The notes: generated by a model not told the origin, from the letters alone. 64,000 nucleotides of DNA from OCS155 cluster bacterium AG-422-J23 (GCA_003213625.1 QCMT01000001.1:1-64000), one strand, 5' to 3'; positions 9,076 to 18,850 are shown, counted from the first letter of the stretch. Made by a program: numbers and translations.

Positions 9076-9530
9076 GAAATACTAAATTTTTCTTTATAAG
9101 CATCGAAGTCTCTTTCAACTCCAATTTCATCACTTTTTATTATCTCAGTTATTACATTCTCTTCATTAGTGATGTAGGTATACCTTAAAGAGATTCCAAC
9201 TCCATCATGAAAACATCCAAATTGTTTTGACACTTCACCATGTGGCCAAAAGTCTGCCAAGATTGGGAAATCTATGTTGTAGTGGTTTGCCCAAGCTCTG
9301 TTTGTTGGGCCTGCTGCAACAGTAATCATTACTGTATCAGTATCAGTAGATTTAAATGCATCCATATTGTCTCTAAGTTCACATATTTCTCCATCACATA
9401 CAGAACTAAAAGGAAATGGCATGAAGACAAACATAGTTTTTTTCCCAAGAAAATCTTCTGACTTGAAAGTCTCTTTGTCATAATTTACTAATGAAAAATC
9501 TGGAATTTGATCACCTATGTTTAAGCTCAT
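9072..9530 (-). CDS. AhpE-like peroxiredoxin
   Basis: A 152-residue thioredoxin-fold peroxidase for peroxides. The catalytic motif P38-x3-S42-x2-C45 (PFPFSSVC) has Ser where Thr is usual, which is tolerated in this family. Cys50 follows closely, and the conserved active-site Arg is probably in NRAWANHY. The N-terminus (IGDQIPDFSLVNYD) is typical of AhpE/BCP-class enzymes. A good ribosome site (aaaggag) precedes the ATG. It may be a 1-Cys enzyme; Cys50 is close to the peroxidatic Cys and may not serve as a resolving residue. Confidence 0.9.
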   Translation of the reverse strand: MSLNIGDQIPDFSLVNYDKETFKSEDFLGKKTMFVFMPFPFSSVCDGEICELRDNMDAFKSTDTDTVMITVAAGPTNRAWANHYNIDFPILADFWPHGEVSKQFGCFHDGVGISLRYTYITNEENVITEIIKSDEIGVERDFDAYKEKFSIS

Positions 9531-9569
9531 TTTATTTTCTCCTTTTGCTTTTTACTTTAACAGTAATGA

Positions 9570-10622
9570 TTATATAGGAGGTAAAGATGTACGGGCTGCC
9601 CATGAAATAGGATCATGCAATTCATCTAAAGTTGGAATCAATTCTGTCGAACCAAGAATATCGTCCAATGTAAATGTAGCTTGAGAATCTTTAAGATAAT
9701 CTAAGAAACCGTCAGAGTAAAAATCTAATTCGGAAATTTTTGTTTCAATGTCTTTTGTAGGGCTTTCGTAATTTGAAAATGACAAATCCATCAATAGATC
9801 AAAAATACTATTGTCCTGTAAAAGATTTAGCTCTTTTGATTTTTGTTTTATAACTGATCTATAAAAACTAAGAGGAGCTGCGATACTTTCGAATATTTGA
9901 TTTGGGTCTAATCCCTCTACTCCTGAAATATTTGAAAACATTTCTTGAGGATTATTGATTGCTTCTGGACCCATATCAAGATTTAAATCTTTGAGTTTAT
10001 TAATCATATCCTCTGAACTTTTTGAAATTGTATTCATAATGTTTTCAAAAGGCTGAGTATATTCTCCTAGACATAAAGCCATGTACTCGACAGTAAAGTA
10101 TGCAAGGCTTAAGTCATTTTCGTTTGCTTCAAAATTGTTAACTTTTGCGTTAAAGGTTTTATGATTTACAGCAAGCGTTTTTGACCTTGGAAGAATGATG
10201 CCAAATTGACTTAATCCCCAAGAAAATTTACCCAACAATCCAGCAAGATTGCCAAATTGCATTCCTAAGATAGATGATTTCATATTATTTCCACCAATCC
10301 CCCCGAACATAGATAATTCAGGAGATTCTATAGATTCAAAATCAAAATGTTTTATCGATTCAATGAACCATTGTCCATATTCTTTAGGCGTCATTAATCT
10401 TATTTCTTTAGGACTAGAGTTATAGCTTAAAAACTCCTCAGACTGAAGCTCAATTACCCTAAAAATTTGCTCAAAATTTATGTCATTATTGGATAGTTCT
10501 AGAGGTAAGACTTCTTCATCCTTTGTTATATGATTATTGATTTGTTTTGCCAGTTCCCAATTAACGCCAGATTCTTCATTGTTAAAAAGATTAAAGAATT
10601 GGGAGAAAATATCCTCAGACAT
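9570..10622 (-). CDS. DUF2342-like zincin-fold protein without HExxH
   Basis: A 350-residue protein whose middle resembles the actinobacterial DUF2342 (Zincin_2) family: QFGNLAGLLGKFSWGLSQFGIILPR followed by LAVNHKTFNAKVNNFEANENDLSLAYF. In the family this leads into a zinc-binding HExxH helix; here the equivalent stretch reads TVEYMALCL, with no HExxH. It therefore looks like a non-catalytic relative or a fast-evolving one. It overlaps the HtrA-like gene by 1 nt (TAATG), so the two are coupled. No signal peptide. The family call is by pattern and moderate in strength. Confidence 0.6.
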   Translation of the reverse strand: MSEDIFSQFFNLFNNEESGVNWELAKQINNHITKDEEVLPLELSNNDINFEQIFRVIELQSEEFLSYNSSPKEIRLMTPKEYGQWFIESIKHFDFESIESPELSMFGGIGGNNMKSSILGMQFGNLAGLLGKFSWGLSQFGIILPRSKTLAVNHKTFNAKVNNFEANENDLSLAYFTVEYMALCLGEYTQPFENIMNTISKSSEDMINKLKDLNLDMGPEAINNPQEMFSNISGVEGLDPNQIFESIAAPLSFYRSVIKQKSKELNLLQDNSIFDLLMDLSFSNYESPTKDIETKISELDFYSDGFLDYLKDSQATFTLDDILGSTELIPTLDELHDPISWAARTSLPPI

Positions 10623-11830
10623 TAAACATCAGATGGTCTTAAATCAAGAGTGAAATCTAAAGTTATAGTATTTCCACCTCTCAATATTTCAACTGTAATC
10701 GCATCCCCAGCTCTTTTGTTTCTTAAAATCGTAATTAATTGGTCAAGTGTTGAAATATCTATATCATTAATTTTCTTGATGACATCTCCAGGTAATGCAC
10801 CTGCTTTACCAATTGCATATATATCATTTGCAGGCCCGTAGAGCTCTTCAATTAATACACCTGAAAATATTCTTGCTCCATCATCCGCAACTTCGAAGTA
10901 CTGAGCACCAAGAATTCCTAAAAATGCATGTAAAACTTGTCCATCGTCAAGAATGTCTTCAACTATACCCAATGCAAGATTAATTGGAACTGCAAAACCT
11001 AGTCCTTCAGCTCCAACATCTGCAGTTGCAATGGCAGTTGTTATTCCTATTAACTCACCATTGTTATTTAATAAAGCGCCCCCACTGGAACCTCTTGTGA
11101 TAGGTGCATCTGTTTGAATTAAACCAAAAAGAGTAACTGCATTATTCATATTTTCGCTTCCAACATCTAATCTTCGATCAAGGGCAGAAATAACACCTGT
11201 TGTTACTGTTGGAGCAGCACCTAACGTAAGTGGATGACCTATTGCGACTGCTAAGTCGCCTACAAAAACACCTTCACTATTACCAATCGAAATTGGAGTA
11301 AGATTTTCATTTTCAATTTTTACAACACCTATATCTGTTAATTTGTCTGATCCAATAATTTCTGCTTCATACATTCTTCCATCTTCAAAAATTACTCTTA
11401 CATCTGTTGCCTCATCAATTACGTGATGATTAGTAATAATCAAACCTTTTTCATTTATGACAACTCCTGAGCCGCCACCTATAGAAATGAAATCATTCTC
11501 AGCATCTCTTTCTCCAACCTGCAGTTGCACAATAGTTTTTGTAGCTATCTCAGCAATTGAAACAACCTTTGAAGAATCTACTCTCGGCATTACTAGCTCT
11601 TTTTCTTTAATTGTCTCTGTAATCGTTACTGGATCAGGAAGAATAATTTCCTCTTCTTCAAAAATGCCAAAAAAGAATAAAAAAGATAACACAATTATGC
11701 TCGTGAAAAAAGATGATAGAAAAACTAAATTAAAAGAAGATCCTCTTTTTTTTGTTTTTTCTTCGACTAAATCTGAAATATATTTTTCTGTTTCAAAAAG
11801 CTCTTGCTGTTTAAATGTATCATCTTCCAT
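10622..11830 (-). CDS. HtrA/DegP-like membrane-anchored serine protease
   Basis: A 402-residue protease for surface protein quality control. Cytosolic N-terminus, one membrane anchor at about 33-55, then a trypsin-like domain with triad His136 (TNHHV), Asp166 (KLTDIGVV) and Ser249 (TRGSSGGAL), then one PDZ domain to the end (AFLGILGAQYFEVADDG ...). Topology and domain order match actinobacterial HtrA/PepD proteins. Start ATG at 11830; TAATAT lies 6 nt upstream with no ribosome site, so leaderless translation is possible. Divergent from livF. Confidence 0.93.
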   Translation of the reverse strand: MEDDTFKQQELFETEKYISDLVEEKTKKRGSSFNLVFLSSFFTSIIVLSFLFFFGIFEEEEIILPDPVTITETIKEKELVMPRVDSSKVVSIAEIATKTIVQLQVGERDAENDFISIGGGSGVVINEKGLIITNHHVIDEATDVRVIFEDGRMYEAEIIGSDKLTDIGVVKIENENLTPISIGNSEGVFVGDLAVAIGHPLTLGAAPTVTTGVISALDRRLDVGSENMNNAVTLFGLIQTDAPITRGSSGGALLNNNGELIGITTAIATADVGAEGLGFAVPINLALGIVEDILDDGQVLHAFLGILGAQYFEVADDGARIFSGVLIEELYGPANDIYAIGKAGALPGDVIKKINDIDISTLDQLITILRNKRAGDAITVEILRGGNTITLDFTLDLRPSDV

Positions 11831-11928
11831 ATATATATATTAAATCTCTCTGTGGTGTACTTGTTTTGATACTCAATCTATGGTTTTTTTAGTAAAATTT
11901 CTCTTAATAAGTTAAAGTTATAAGATAA

Positions 11929-12717
11929 ATGTTATCTGTTAAAAATTTAGAAGTAGTTTATCAAGATGTCATTTTGGTATTGAGAGGTATTTCCTTTGAA
12001 ATCCCAAAGGGTGAAATTGTTGCCTTGCTTGGTAGTAATGGATCTGGAAAAACAACAGCTTTGAGAGCGATCACTGGACTTCTTGATACACAAAATGGAG
12101 ATATCACAAAAGGACAGATTTTCATCGAGGATGAAGAAATAACAAATGCAGATCCATCAAAAATAGTAAATTTAGGAATAGCCCAAGTACTTGAAGGAAG
12201 AAGAATCTTTTCAGAGCTAAGTGTAAGTGAAAATTTAAGATTAGGTGGTTTTACTAATGACAGTGCATTAACCGAGAATATGGAAAGAGTATTTGAGCTA
12301 TTTCCAATTTTAAAAACAAGGTCAAAAAATATATCTGGTTATTTATCTGGTGGCGAACAACAAATGCTAGCAATTGGAAGAGCTTTAATGTCAGATCCAA
12401 AATACTTATTACTTGATGAACCAAGCTTAGGACTTGCTCCTAAACTTGTGGAGCAGATATCAGAATTAATTGTAGAGATAAACACTCAGGGTGTGACAGT
12501 ATTACTAGTTGAACAAAATGCGAATATGGCGCTAAAAATTTCATCTCATGGTTATATCATGGAGACAGGAAATGTAGTAATGGATAACTCCAGTGAGAAA
12601 CTTATGAAAGATAAAGATGTTCAAGAGTTCTACTTAGGACTTAATACAGAAGGAACCGAAAGGAAGTCTTTCAAAGATGTTAAGCATTATAAAAGAAAGA
12701 AGAGGTGGCTTTCATGA
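11929..12717 (+). CDS. livF: branched-chain-type ABC transporter ATPase (LivF)
   Basis: A 262-residue ATPase of a LIV/HAAT-type importer. Walker A GSNGSGKTT (35-43), Q-loop region VLEGRRIFSELSVSENL (typical of LivF), signature LSGGEQQ, and Walker B LLLDEPSLGLAP. A basic C-terminal extension of about 25 residues (KHYKRKKRWLS) follows the usual end. First gene of the operon livF-livG-ligase-livH-livM-binding protein; it overlaps livG as ATGA. Confidence 0.93.
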   Translation: MLSVKNLEVVYQDVILVLRGISFEIPKGEIVALLGSNGSGKTTALRAITGLLDTQNGDITKGQIFIEDEEITNADPSKIVNLGIAQVLEGRRIFSELSVSENLRLGGFTNDSALTENMERVFELFPILKTRSKNISGYLSGGEQQMLAIGRALMSDPKYLLLDEPSLGLAPKLVEQISELIVEINTQGVTVLLVEQNANMALKISSHGYIMETGNVVMDNSSEKLMKDKDVQEFYLGLNTEGTERKSFKDVKHYKRKKRWLS

Positions 12718-13478
12718 GTAATGTCATCTCATTTAATGATGTAAGTTTGAGATTCGGAGGAGTCCAAGCATTAAAGAATGTATCATTTGAGATTGAAGAG
12801 AATTCACTTTTTGCAATAATTGGACCAAATGGGGCTGGTAAAACTTCAATTTTAAATTGTATAAATGGAATTTATAAACCTACAAGTGGGTCTATTAATA
12901 TTTTTGATCAAGATAGTAAAGATTTGCATCCTGACAATATTGCTAATTTAGGGGTGTCACGAACTTTTCAAAACATTGAGTTATTTGAAAATATGACGGC
13001 CCTAGACAATATTTTAATCGGGGCTCATAGGCATGTAGATTATGGTCCGGTAAGAAGTCTTTTATTTTCTAAAAAAGTAAGACAAGAAGAAGAAAAAGCT
13101 AGAAAAATCTCTGAAGATGTAATTGATTTTTTAGAGATAGAAGAATACAGATATTCATATATTCTTTCCCTTCCATATGGAATACAAAAGCGAATAGAGT
13201 TAGCTAGAGCTTTAGCTATGCAACCAAAAGTTCTACTTTTAGATGAACCAGCTGCAGGAATGAATAACGAAGAAACAGAAGATATTGCAAGATTTATATT
13301 AGATGTCCATGAAGAATTAGGAATTACCGTCGTACTGATTGATCATGATATGAATATGGTCATGGACATTGCTACAGATGTTGTTGTTATGGATTTTGGG
13401 GAAAAATTATTTCAGGGCGATCCTCAAGAAGCTGCCAAAAATCAAAAAGTAATTGATGCATACTTAGGAGTGGGTTAA
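12714..13478 (+). CDS. livG: branched-chain-type ABC transporter ATPase (LivG)
   Basis: Second ATPase of the importer: Walker A GPNGAGKTS, the LivG-like sequence GVSRTFQNIELFENMTALDN, and Walker B LLLDEPAAGMN. The signature region reads LPYGIQKRIELARAL, as is common in LivG. I start it at ATG 12714, which overlaps the livF stop as ATGA with gagg upstream; the GTG at 12705 is possible but less likely. 254 residues. Confidence 0.93.
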   Translation: MSNVISFNDVSLRFGGVQALKNVSFEIEENSLFAIIGPNGAGKTSILNCINGIYKPTSGSINIFDQDSKDLHPDNIANLGVSRTFQNIELFENMTALDNILIGAHRHVDYGPVRSLLFSKKVRQEEEKARKISEDVIDFLEIEEYRYSYILSLPYGIQKRIELARALAMQPKVLLLDEPAAGMNNEETEDIARFILDVHEELGITVVLIDHDMNMVMDIATDVVVMDFGEKLFQGDPQEAAKNQKVIDAYLGVG

Positions 13479-13480
13479 AT

Positions 13481-15319
13481 ATGTTAACAATCCAAGAAAT
13501 ATTTGATGAAATAAAATCAAGCGGGGGATTAACACCCTCAAGAAGATTAAGAGATATTGCTACTAGGTTTCCCGATCAAGTAGCTTTTAGAGACAAAAGA
13601 TTTGGTATTTGGAATGAGATTACTTATGGAGAATTTTGGACTCAAGTCCAGTATGTAGGCTCTGCATTAAATTATTTTGGTATTGAAAGAAATGACAAGG
13701 TCGCCATACATTCCGAAAACAGACCTGAATGGTTGATTGCTGATATAGGCATTCAGTCACTTGGAGCAATAAGTGTAGGCCTATATCCAACAAACCCACC
13801 AGCTGAAGTACAGTATTTATTAAGTCACTCAGAATCAAAAATTCTCTTTGCTGAAGATCAAGAACAAGTAGATAAAGCACTTGAAGTAAGTAAAGATGTT
13901 CCAAATTTATCAAAAATTATTTACTTTGAGGAAAAAGGACTTTTTAGATATGAAAGCGACAAGCTGATGAGATGGGATGATTTTTTAGACATTGGCAAAA
14001 CTGAATATGAAAAAGATAAAAATTTTGTTACATCATCTATCGATCAAATAAAAAGTGAAGATGTAGCCTTAATGATTTATACATCTGGAACTACTGGTCC
14101 ACCGAAAGCTTCAATGTTATCTCATGGGAATATGGAATGGACTGCATCTATAATTCCAGAAATATCATTCACACCAAACATAAGTAACCCCGAATACTTA
14201 TCGTATTTGCCATTGTGCCATGTTTTTGGAAGACTTGTTGATGAGATAATAGCCATTAACTCAATTGGTGTGATAAATTTTGCTGAATCCATAGATACGG
14301 TTCAAAGAGATCTTGCAGAAATTCAGCCATCTATCTTTCCAGCAGTTCCAAGAATTCTGGAGCGCATGCATGCAGGAACTTTAGTAAGAATGAAGGATGC
14401 ATCTCCATTAAAAAAATTACTTTTTAGAACAGCATCTTTTTTTGGAAATATTACTGCTAGTAGAAGGCTCGAAAATCCTGACGATTTAATAGCTAAAATT
14501 ACGAATTTTATCGCTCAAATTCTTGCTTTCAGATCTTTAAGAAAAAAATTAGGTTTGTTAAATGTGGATAATGCTGTATCTGGTGCAGCTCCTATTTCAC
14601 CAGAGATCTTAAGATTTTTTATGTCTCTTGGTGTTCCTATATATGAAGGATATGGAATGACTGAGAATTCAGCCATAGCAACTGGTAATACACCTGATAA
14701 GGTAAAACTTGGCACAGTCGGTACTCCTCAAGCTGGTACAGAAATTAAACTTGCCGAAGATGGTGAGATATTGGTTCGACATCCAGGTGTTTTTCTTGGG
14801 TACTACAAAAATGAGGAGGCTACGAAAGAAGTTTTGGACAGTGATGGATGGTTATACACGGGAGATGTTGGTGAATATGATGGCGAATTTCTAAAAATTA
14901 TTGATAGAAAAAAAGACATAATTATTACAAGCGGAGGTAAAAATGTTTCTCCTTCAGAAATTGAAAACAATATTAAAACTTCCCCATTTATTAAAGAAGC
15001 GATAGTAATTGGTGACGACAGGAAGTTTTTGTCAGCATTAATTGGGATAGAATACGATATTGTATCTAATTGGGCATTAAGAAAAAATATTGCTCACACT
15101 ACATATAGAAACCTATCGGAAAATGAAGAGGTTCAGAATCTAATTTGGGAAGAAATACAAAAAGCTAACGAATATACCTCTTCCCTTCAAATAAGAAAAT
15201 TTAGAATGCTAACTAAAGAATTAGATCATGAAGATGGCGATTTAACAGCTACCCAAAAAGCAAAAAGGAATGTAATCATAGATAAATTTTCTGATTTGAT
15301 AGAGGAAATGTATAAATGA
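13481..15319 (+). CDS. long-chain acyl-CoA synthetase-type AMP ligase
   Basis: A 612-residue ANL-superfamily ligase that activates a carboxylic acid to its CoA thioester through an acyl-AMP. Motifs: P-loop IYTSGTTGPPKASMLSHGN, YEGYGMTENSA, GWLYTGDVGEYDGEFLKIIDRKKD, and ITSGGKNVSPSEIE. The 600-residue length and the large insert fit FadD15-like long-chain ligases. It sits inside the transporter operon (2 nt after livG, ATGA overlap with livH). That suggests the imported solute is a carboxylate that is CoA-activated on entry. The substrate cannot be read from sequence. Confidence 0.92.
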   Translation: MLTIQEIFDEIKSSGGLTPSRRLRDIATRFPDQVAFRDKRFGIWNEITYGEFWTQVQYVGSALNYFGIERNDKVAIHSENRPEWLIADIGIQSLGAISVGLYPTNPPAEVQYLLSHSESKILFAEDQEQVDKALEVSKDVPNLSKIIYFEEKGLFRYESDKLMRWDDFLDIGKTEYEKDKNFVTSSIDQIKSEDVALMIYTSGTTGPPKASMLSHGNMEWTASIIPEISFTPNISNPEYLSYLPLCHVFGRLVDEIIAINSIGVINFAESIDTVQRDLAEIQPSIFPAVPRILERMHAGTLVRMKDASPLKKLLFRTASFFGNITASRRLENPDDLIAKITNFIAQILAFRSLRKKLGLLNVDNAVSGAAPISPEILRFFMSLGVPIYEGYGMTENSAIATGNTPDKVKLGTVGTPQAGTEIKLAEDGEILVRHPGVFLGYYKNEEATKEVLDSDGWLYTGDVGEYDGEFLKIIDRKKDIIITSGGKNVSPSEIENNIKTSPFIKEAIVIGDDRKFLSALIGIEYDIVSNWALRKNIAHTTYRNLSENEEVQNLIWEEIQKANEYTSSLQIRKFRMLTKELDHEDGDLTATQKAKRNVIIDKFSDLIEEMYK

Positions 15320-16236
15320 CAGTCTTTTTACAAGCAACTTTTGAAGGCTTGTCACTTGGGGCAATTTATTCATTAGTTGCGATAGGTTTTGTTTTAATCT
15401 ACAAAGCTACAGACGTACTCAGTTTTGCCCAACCTGCTTTAGCAGTTGTCGGAGCAGGGATAATAAGTGGGCTTGCTGTCGACCGAGGGGTACCTTTTTG
15501 GTTAGCGTTAATCATTGGTATAGTCTTTACAGGTCTGATAGGTTTACTAGTTGAAAGAACTTTTTTGAGGCCAATGGTTGGAGAACCAGTTTTTTCTGTA
15601 GCAATCCTTACAATTGGAATCGATATTTTACTAAGGACAATTTTAAATAAATGGATAGGAATTGACCCAAGGTACTTAGGTGATCCTTTTCCTAGTTTTG
15701 GAAATTTTGGATCTTTTGATGTAAGTGGTGTAACTCTAAAATATTTGGAAATTGCTGCGCTAATTACTGCACTGGTTTTAATCGGTATTTTAGGAGTATT
15801 TTTCAAACGTTCAAAATATGGTATTGCGATGCGTGCTACGTCATTCGACCAAGAGGCAGCTCTTGCTCAAGGCATTAACGTAGGTCGTGTTTTTGGATTA
15901 GTTTGGTTAATCGCTGGAATTTTGGCTGGCTTTTCTGGGTTTTTTATTACTGGAGGGTTTAACACTTTGACCCAAGCAAGTTTCATATCTGCACTTCGTG
16001 CTTTACCAGCGGTGGTGATTGGTGGCCTTGATTCTATTGCAGGAGCAGTAGTTGGCTCCTTAATAATTGGACTTACTCAGGGTTATATTGCATATTATCA
16101 ACTTCCTCTTGAATCAATTGTTGGTTTTACTTTAGGAAGTGGGTTCTCACTTATTGCTCCTTATTTAGTTATGTTTATTATTTTGCTAATAAAGCCAGAT
16201 GGTTTATTTGGTACAAAAGAAGTTGAGAGAGTATGA
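15316..16236 (+). CDS. livH: branched-chain-type ABC transporter permease (LivH)
   Basis: A 306-residue inner-membrane permease with about eight hydrophobic segments. It begins with GLSLGAIYSLVAIGFVLIYKATDVLSFAQ, the LivH N-terminal signature, and has the EAA-like region MRATSFDQEAALAQGINVGRVF. Overlaps the ligase stop and the livM start, both as ATGA. Confidence 0.94.
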   Translation: MTVFLQATFEGLSLGAIYSLVAIGFVLIYKATDVLSFAQPALAVVGAGIISGLAVDRGVPFWLALIIGIVFTGLIGLLVERTFLRPMVGEPVFSVAILTIGIDILLRTILNKWIGIDPRYLGDPFPSFGNFGSFDVSGVTLKYLEIAALITALVLIGILGVFFKRSKYGIAMRATSFDQEAALAQGINVGRVFGLVWLIAGILAGFSGFFITGGFNTLTQASFISALRALPAVVIGGLDSIAGAVVGSLIIGLTQGYIAYYQLPLESIVGFTLGSGFSLIAPYLVMFIILLIKPDGLFGTKEVERV

Positions 16237-17336
16237 AAAAAAGGCCAGACTTATACACCAATTACAGAAATGAATCTTCAATATTTCCTACGACATTCCA
16301 AAAATTTTGGTTTGGGTTGTTACTGGTCTCATCATTTGCTGCCCCATTCATTCTCTCAAGCTATTGGGTTTTACTAATTACAACCTCTTTATTAATTGCT
16401 ATTGCCTCCTGGGGTCTGAATGTCGTCTCTGGATATGCAGGTCAAGTTAATCTTGGGCACGGGGTATTTGTTGGCATAGGTACTTATGTTTCGTCAGTGT
16501 TAGGTGGAGTAGCTACTACAAGCGTAATAGGCTATGAACTTGATATGATTATTTGGTTGCCTCTTTCAGGGTTAGCTGCAACTCTTATTGGAATAATTTT
16601 GTCACCGGTATCTGCTCGGCTTAAAGGATTAAATTTAGGATTGGTGACATTAGCACTTGTATTTATAGGATCACATTTTTTCTCAAATTTAAAATTCATT
16701 ACAGGTGGAGCTGGTTTGGGAAGAAAAGCAGCAAAACTAACATTCATGGGTATAGATCTAGAAGCAGGAATAACATTTGGTAATTTCATCCTTGAGAAAA
16801 ATGATTTTATATATTTCTTTTCTTTAATTCTTTGTATTTTATTAGGATTGGGAGTCAAAAATATCACTAGATCTAAAATTGGAAGAGCTTTTTCTGCAAT
16901 AAGAGATCGGGATATTGCTGCTGAGGCACTTGGTATAAATTTGTTTAAATATAAAATGTATGCTTTCGGAATTTCAAGTTTTTATGGGGGGATTGCTGGC
17001 TCGTTACTCTTTACTTTATCGGGAGGTGTAGAACCTGGAAGTTTCAGCCTTTTATATTCTATTACATTTGTTGCAATAGTAATTATTGGAGGAGTTGGTA
17101 CTGTATTGGGTCCATTATTTGGAGCTTTCTTTTTTACAATGCTTCCTGGAATAATACAAGCTTTATTGCATGCATTTGGGGTTGGCGATGCTGGGTTTAT
17201 ATTCAATCCGGCAGAGATTGAAAGAATAGTTTTTGCGTTTTTTATCATCTTTTTCTTGATATTTGAACCAAGAGGTATGTGGGGTATTTGGTTTAGGTTA
17301 CGAAATTATTTTAAAGCGTGGCCTTTTTCCTACTAA
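16233..17336 (+). CDS. livM: branched-chain-type ABC transporter permease (LivM)
   Basis: A 367-residue second permease of the LIV-type importer. The LivM signature LNVVSGYAGQVNLGHGVFVGIG is present, with the coupling loop FSAIRDRDIAAEALGINLFKYK and a hydrophobic remainder with about nine membrane segments. It starts by ATGA overlap with livH. The binding-protein gene follows after 56 nt with its own strong ribosome site (ggggga). Confidence 0.94.
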   Translation: MKKRPDLYTNYRNESSIFPTTFQKFWFGLLLVSSFAAPFILSSYWVLLITTSLLIAIASWGLNVVSGYAGQVNLGHGVFVGIGTYVSSVLGGVATTSVIGYELDMIIWLPLSGLAATLIGIILSPVSARLKGLNLGLVTLALVFIGSHFFSNLKFITGGAGLGRKAAKLTFMGIDLEAGITFGNFILEKNDFIYFFSLILCILLGLGVKNITRSKIGRAFSAIRDRDIAAEALGINLFKYKMYAFGISSFYGGIAGSLLFTLSGGVEPGSFSLLYSITFVAIVIIGGVGTVLGPLFGAFFFTMLPGIIQALLHAFGVGDAGFIFNPAEIERIVFAFFIIFFLIFEPRGMWGIWFRLRNYFKAWPFSY

Positions 17337-17392
17337 CTCAATGATTTTCTAGTAGTCTGAATATATTAGTACTAATTAATAAGGGGGAGAAA

Positions 17393-18772
17393 ATGAATTC
17401 ATTGCGAAAGCGAGGAATTATTATATTTTCAATTCTTTCCTTGGTAATTGTTGCTTGCGGAGGAGCTGAAGAAGAAGTGGTTGAAGAAACCGTTGAAGAA
17501 GTGGTTGAAGAATCACTTGATTCTCCAGCTGTTACTACTGCAACAAATATAACGACTGGTAAAGGTGTTAGTGAAGAACCTTGCCCAGCAGAAATTGGAG
17601 GAGTGCCAACAGGTGCCGATCCAAGTAAAGGCTGTATATATCTCGGGTTATTAAATGACTATTCGGGACCTTATGCACCTGCTGGACCAGCTCTTGAGGT
17701 TGCACAAAGAGCATTTTGGCTTTGGGCAAACTCAGCAGGAGGAATTGGAGACTACAGCGTCGCTATAAGAGAAGGTTTTGATACGGGTTATAACCCACAA
17801 AAACATCTTGAAGGTTACGTTTCCATGAAAGATGATGTTGCTGCATTAGCAATGTCACTTGGTACACCACAAACTTTATTCATTCTTGATGAAATGGATA
17901 AAGATAATATGATTGGTGTTCCTATGAGTTGGTGGTCAGGTTGGTCTTATAAATCAGCTGACAAAGGGCTAATCATTGAGTTTGGAAGCCAATATTGTGC
18001 AGATGGAATGAATGGTGTCGATTGGTTACTAGCAAATATTAATCCTGGTGTTAAGACCATTGGAATTATGGCCTTTGCAGGTGATTATGGATCTGACTGG
18101 GCAGCTGGTGTAACAAAAGCTGCTGAAGCAAATGGTTTGGAAGTTGCATGGACTTATGCACCTCCATCTACAGAATTTGACGTTGCTCAAGCTGTTGGAC
18201 TATTGGTCACACAGCCTGTCGATGCATATTTCCCAGCAATTGGAGCTACACAAATGGCTCAAGTTGCGGGTGGTGCTGCTCAACAAGGCATAACACCATT
18301 AGCAATGCTTGCTGGACCATCATTTAACAGTGCATTTGTCCAAGAAGGATTTGCGCTTAAAGGATTGTTCGAATCAGGTGCAATATATGCAATGGGCTTA
18401 GGTGTTGCTCCATACGAAGCAGATACACCTGGTCATGCAATAATGAGAGCAACAATGAGTCAAATCATTGATAGTGCAAACTCATTCTTAGTTGCTGGTT
18501 GGTCATCTCAGTATCACCTAAAAGGAGTTCTTGAAGCTGCTTATAAAGGTGGAGATATATCAAGAGCAGGTATCAGAAGAGCAGCCGCAAATGTTACGGT
18601 TGAATCTGATGGAATGTTCCCAGCACGAACATTAGGACAAGATAGAGCTGATAATGCAGCTTATATTGGAATCCCAGATGGAAATGTTCCTAGTGGACAA
18701 ACTGTTCTAGCATCAAAATATACTGGACCTTCAGCAGGTTCATATGATTGGGAATCAGGACCTTGTTCATAA
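17393..18772 (+). CDS. ABC transporter substrate-binding lipoprotein
   Basis: A 459-residue extracellular binding protein. The signal peptide ends in a lipobox (I19-V20-A21-C22), then a striking acidic linker (EEEVVEETVEEVVEE) that probably tethers the domain to the membrane. The rest is a type I periplasmic binding fold (LNDYSGPYAPAGPALEVAQRAFW ...), as in LivJ/HAAT receptors. Its place after livM and before a strong terminator makes it the receptor for this transporter. Ligand unknown; the internal acyl-CoA ligase hints at a carboxylic acid rather than an amino acid. Confidence 0.92.
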   Translation: MNSLRKRGIIIFSILSLVIVACGGAEEEVVEETVEEVVEESLDSPAVTTATNITTGKGVSEEPCPAEIGGVPTGADPSKGCIYLGLLNDYSGPYAPAGPALEVAQRAFWLWANSAGGIGDYSVAIREGFDTGYNPQKHLEGYVSMKDDVAALAMSLGTPQTLFILDEMDKDNMIGVPMSWWSGWSYKSADKGLIIEFGSQYCADGMNGVDWLLANINPGVKTIGIMAFAGDYGSDWAAGVTKAAEANGLEVAWTYAPPSTEFDVAQAVGLLVTQPVDAYFPAIGATQMAQVAGGAAQQGITPLAMLAGPSFNSAFVQEGFALKGLFESGAIYAMGLGVAPYEADTPGHAIMRATMSQIIDSANSFLVAGWSSQYHLKGVLEAAYKGGDISRAGIRRAAANVTVESDGMFPARTLGQDRADNAAYIGIPDGNVPSGQTVLASKYTGPSAGSYDWESGPCS

Positions 18773-18790
18773 TTTAATTTATTAAATATT

Positions 18791-18820
18791 AAAAGAGCCG
18801 GCTTAGCCGGCTCTTTTTTT
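18791..18820 (+). terminator. intrinsic terminator of the LIV-type operon
   Basis: Perfect 12-bp stem aaaagagccggc / gccggctctttt with loop tta, running into a T-tract. The ggc-tta-gcc core is identical to the terminator at 5061. Confidence 0.92.
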
Positions 18821-18850
18821 ATATAAAATCATCTAAATTAGTATTCATGT

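Noticed and set aside
17460-17520. Acidic Glu/Val run in the binding protein as a DNA repeat with its own role
   Set aside because: It is a coding linker after a lipobox, common in such lipoproteins.
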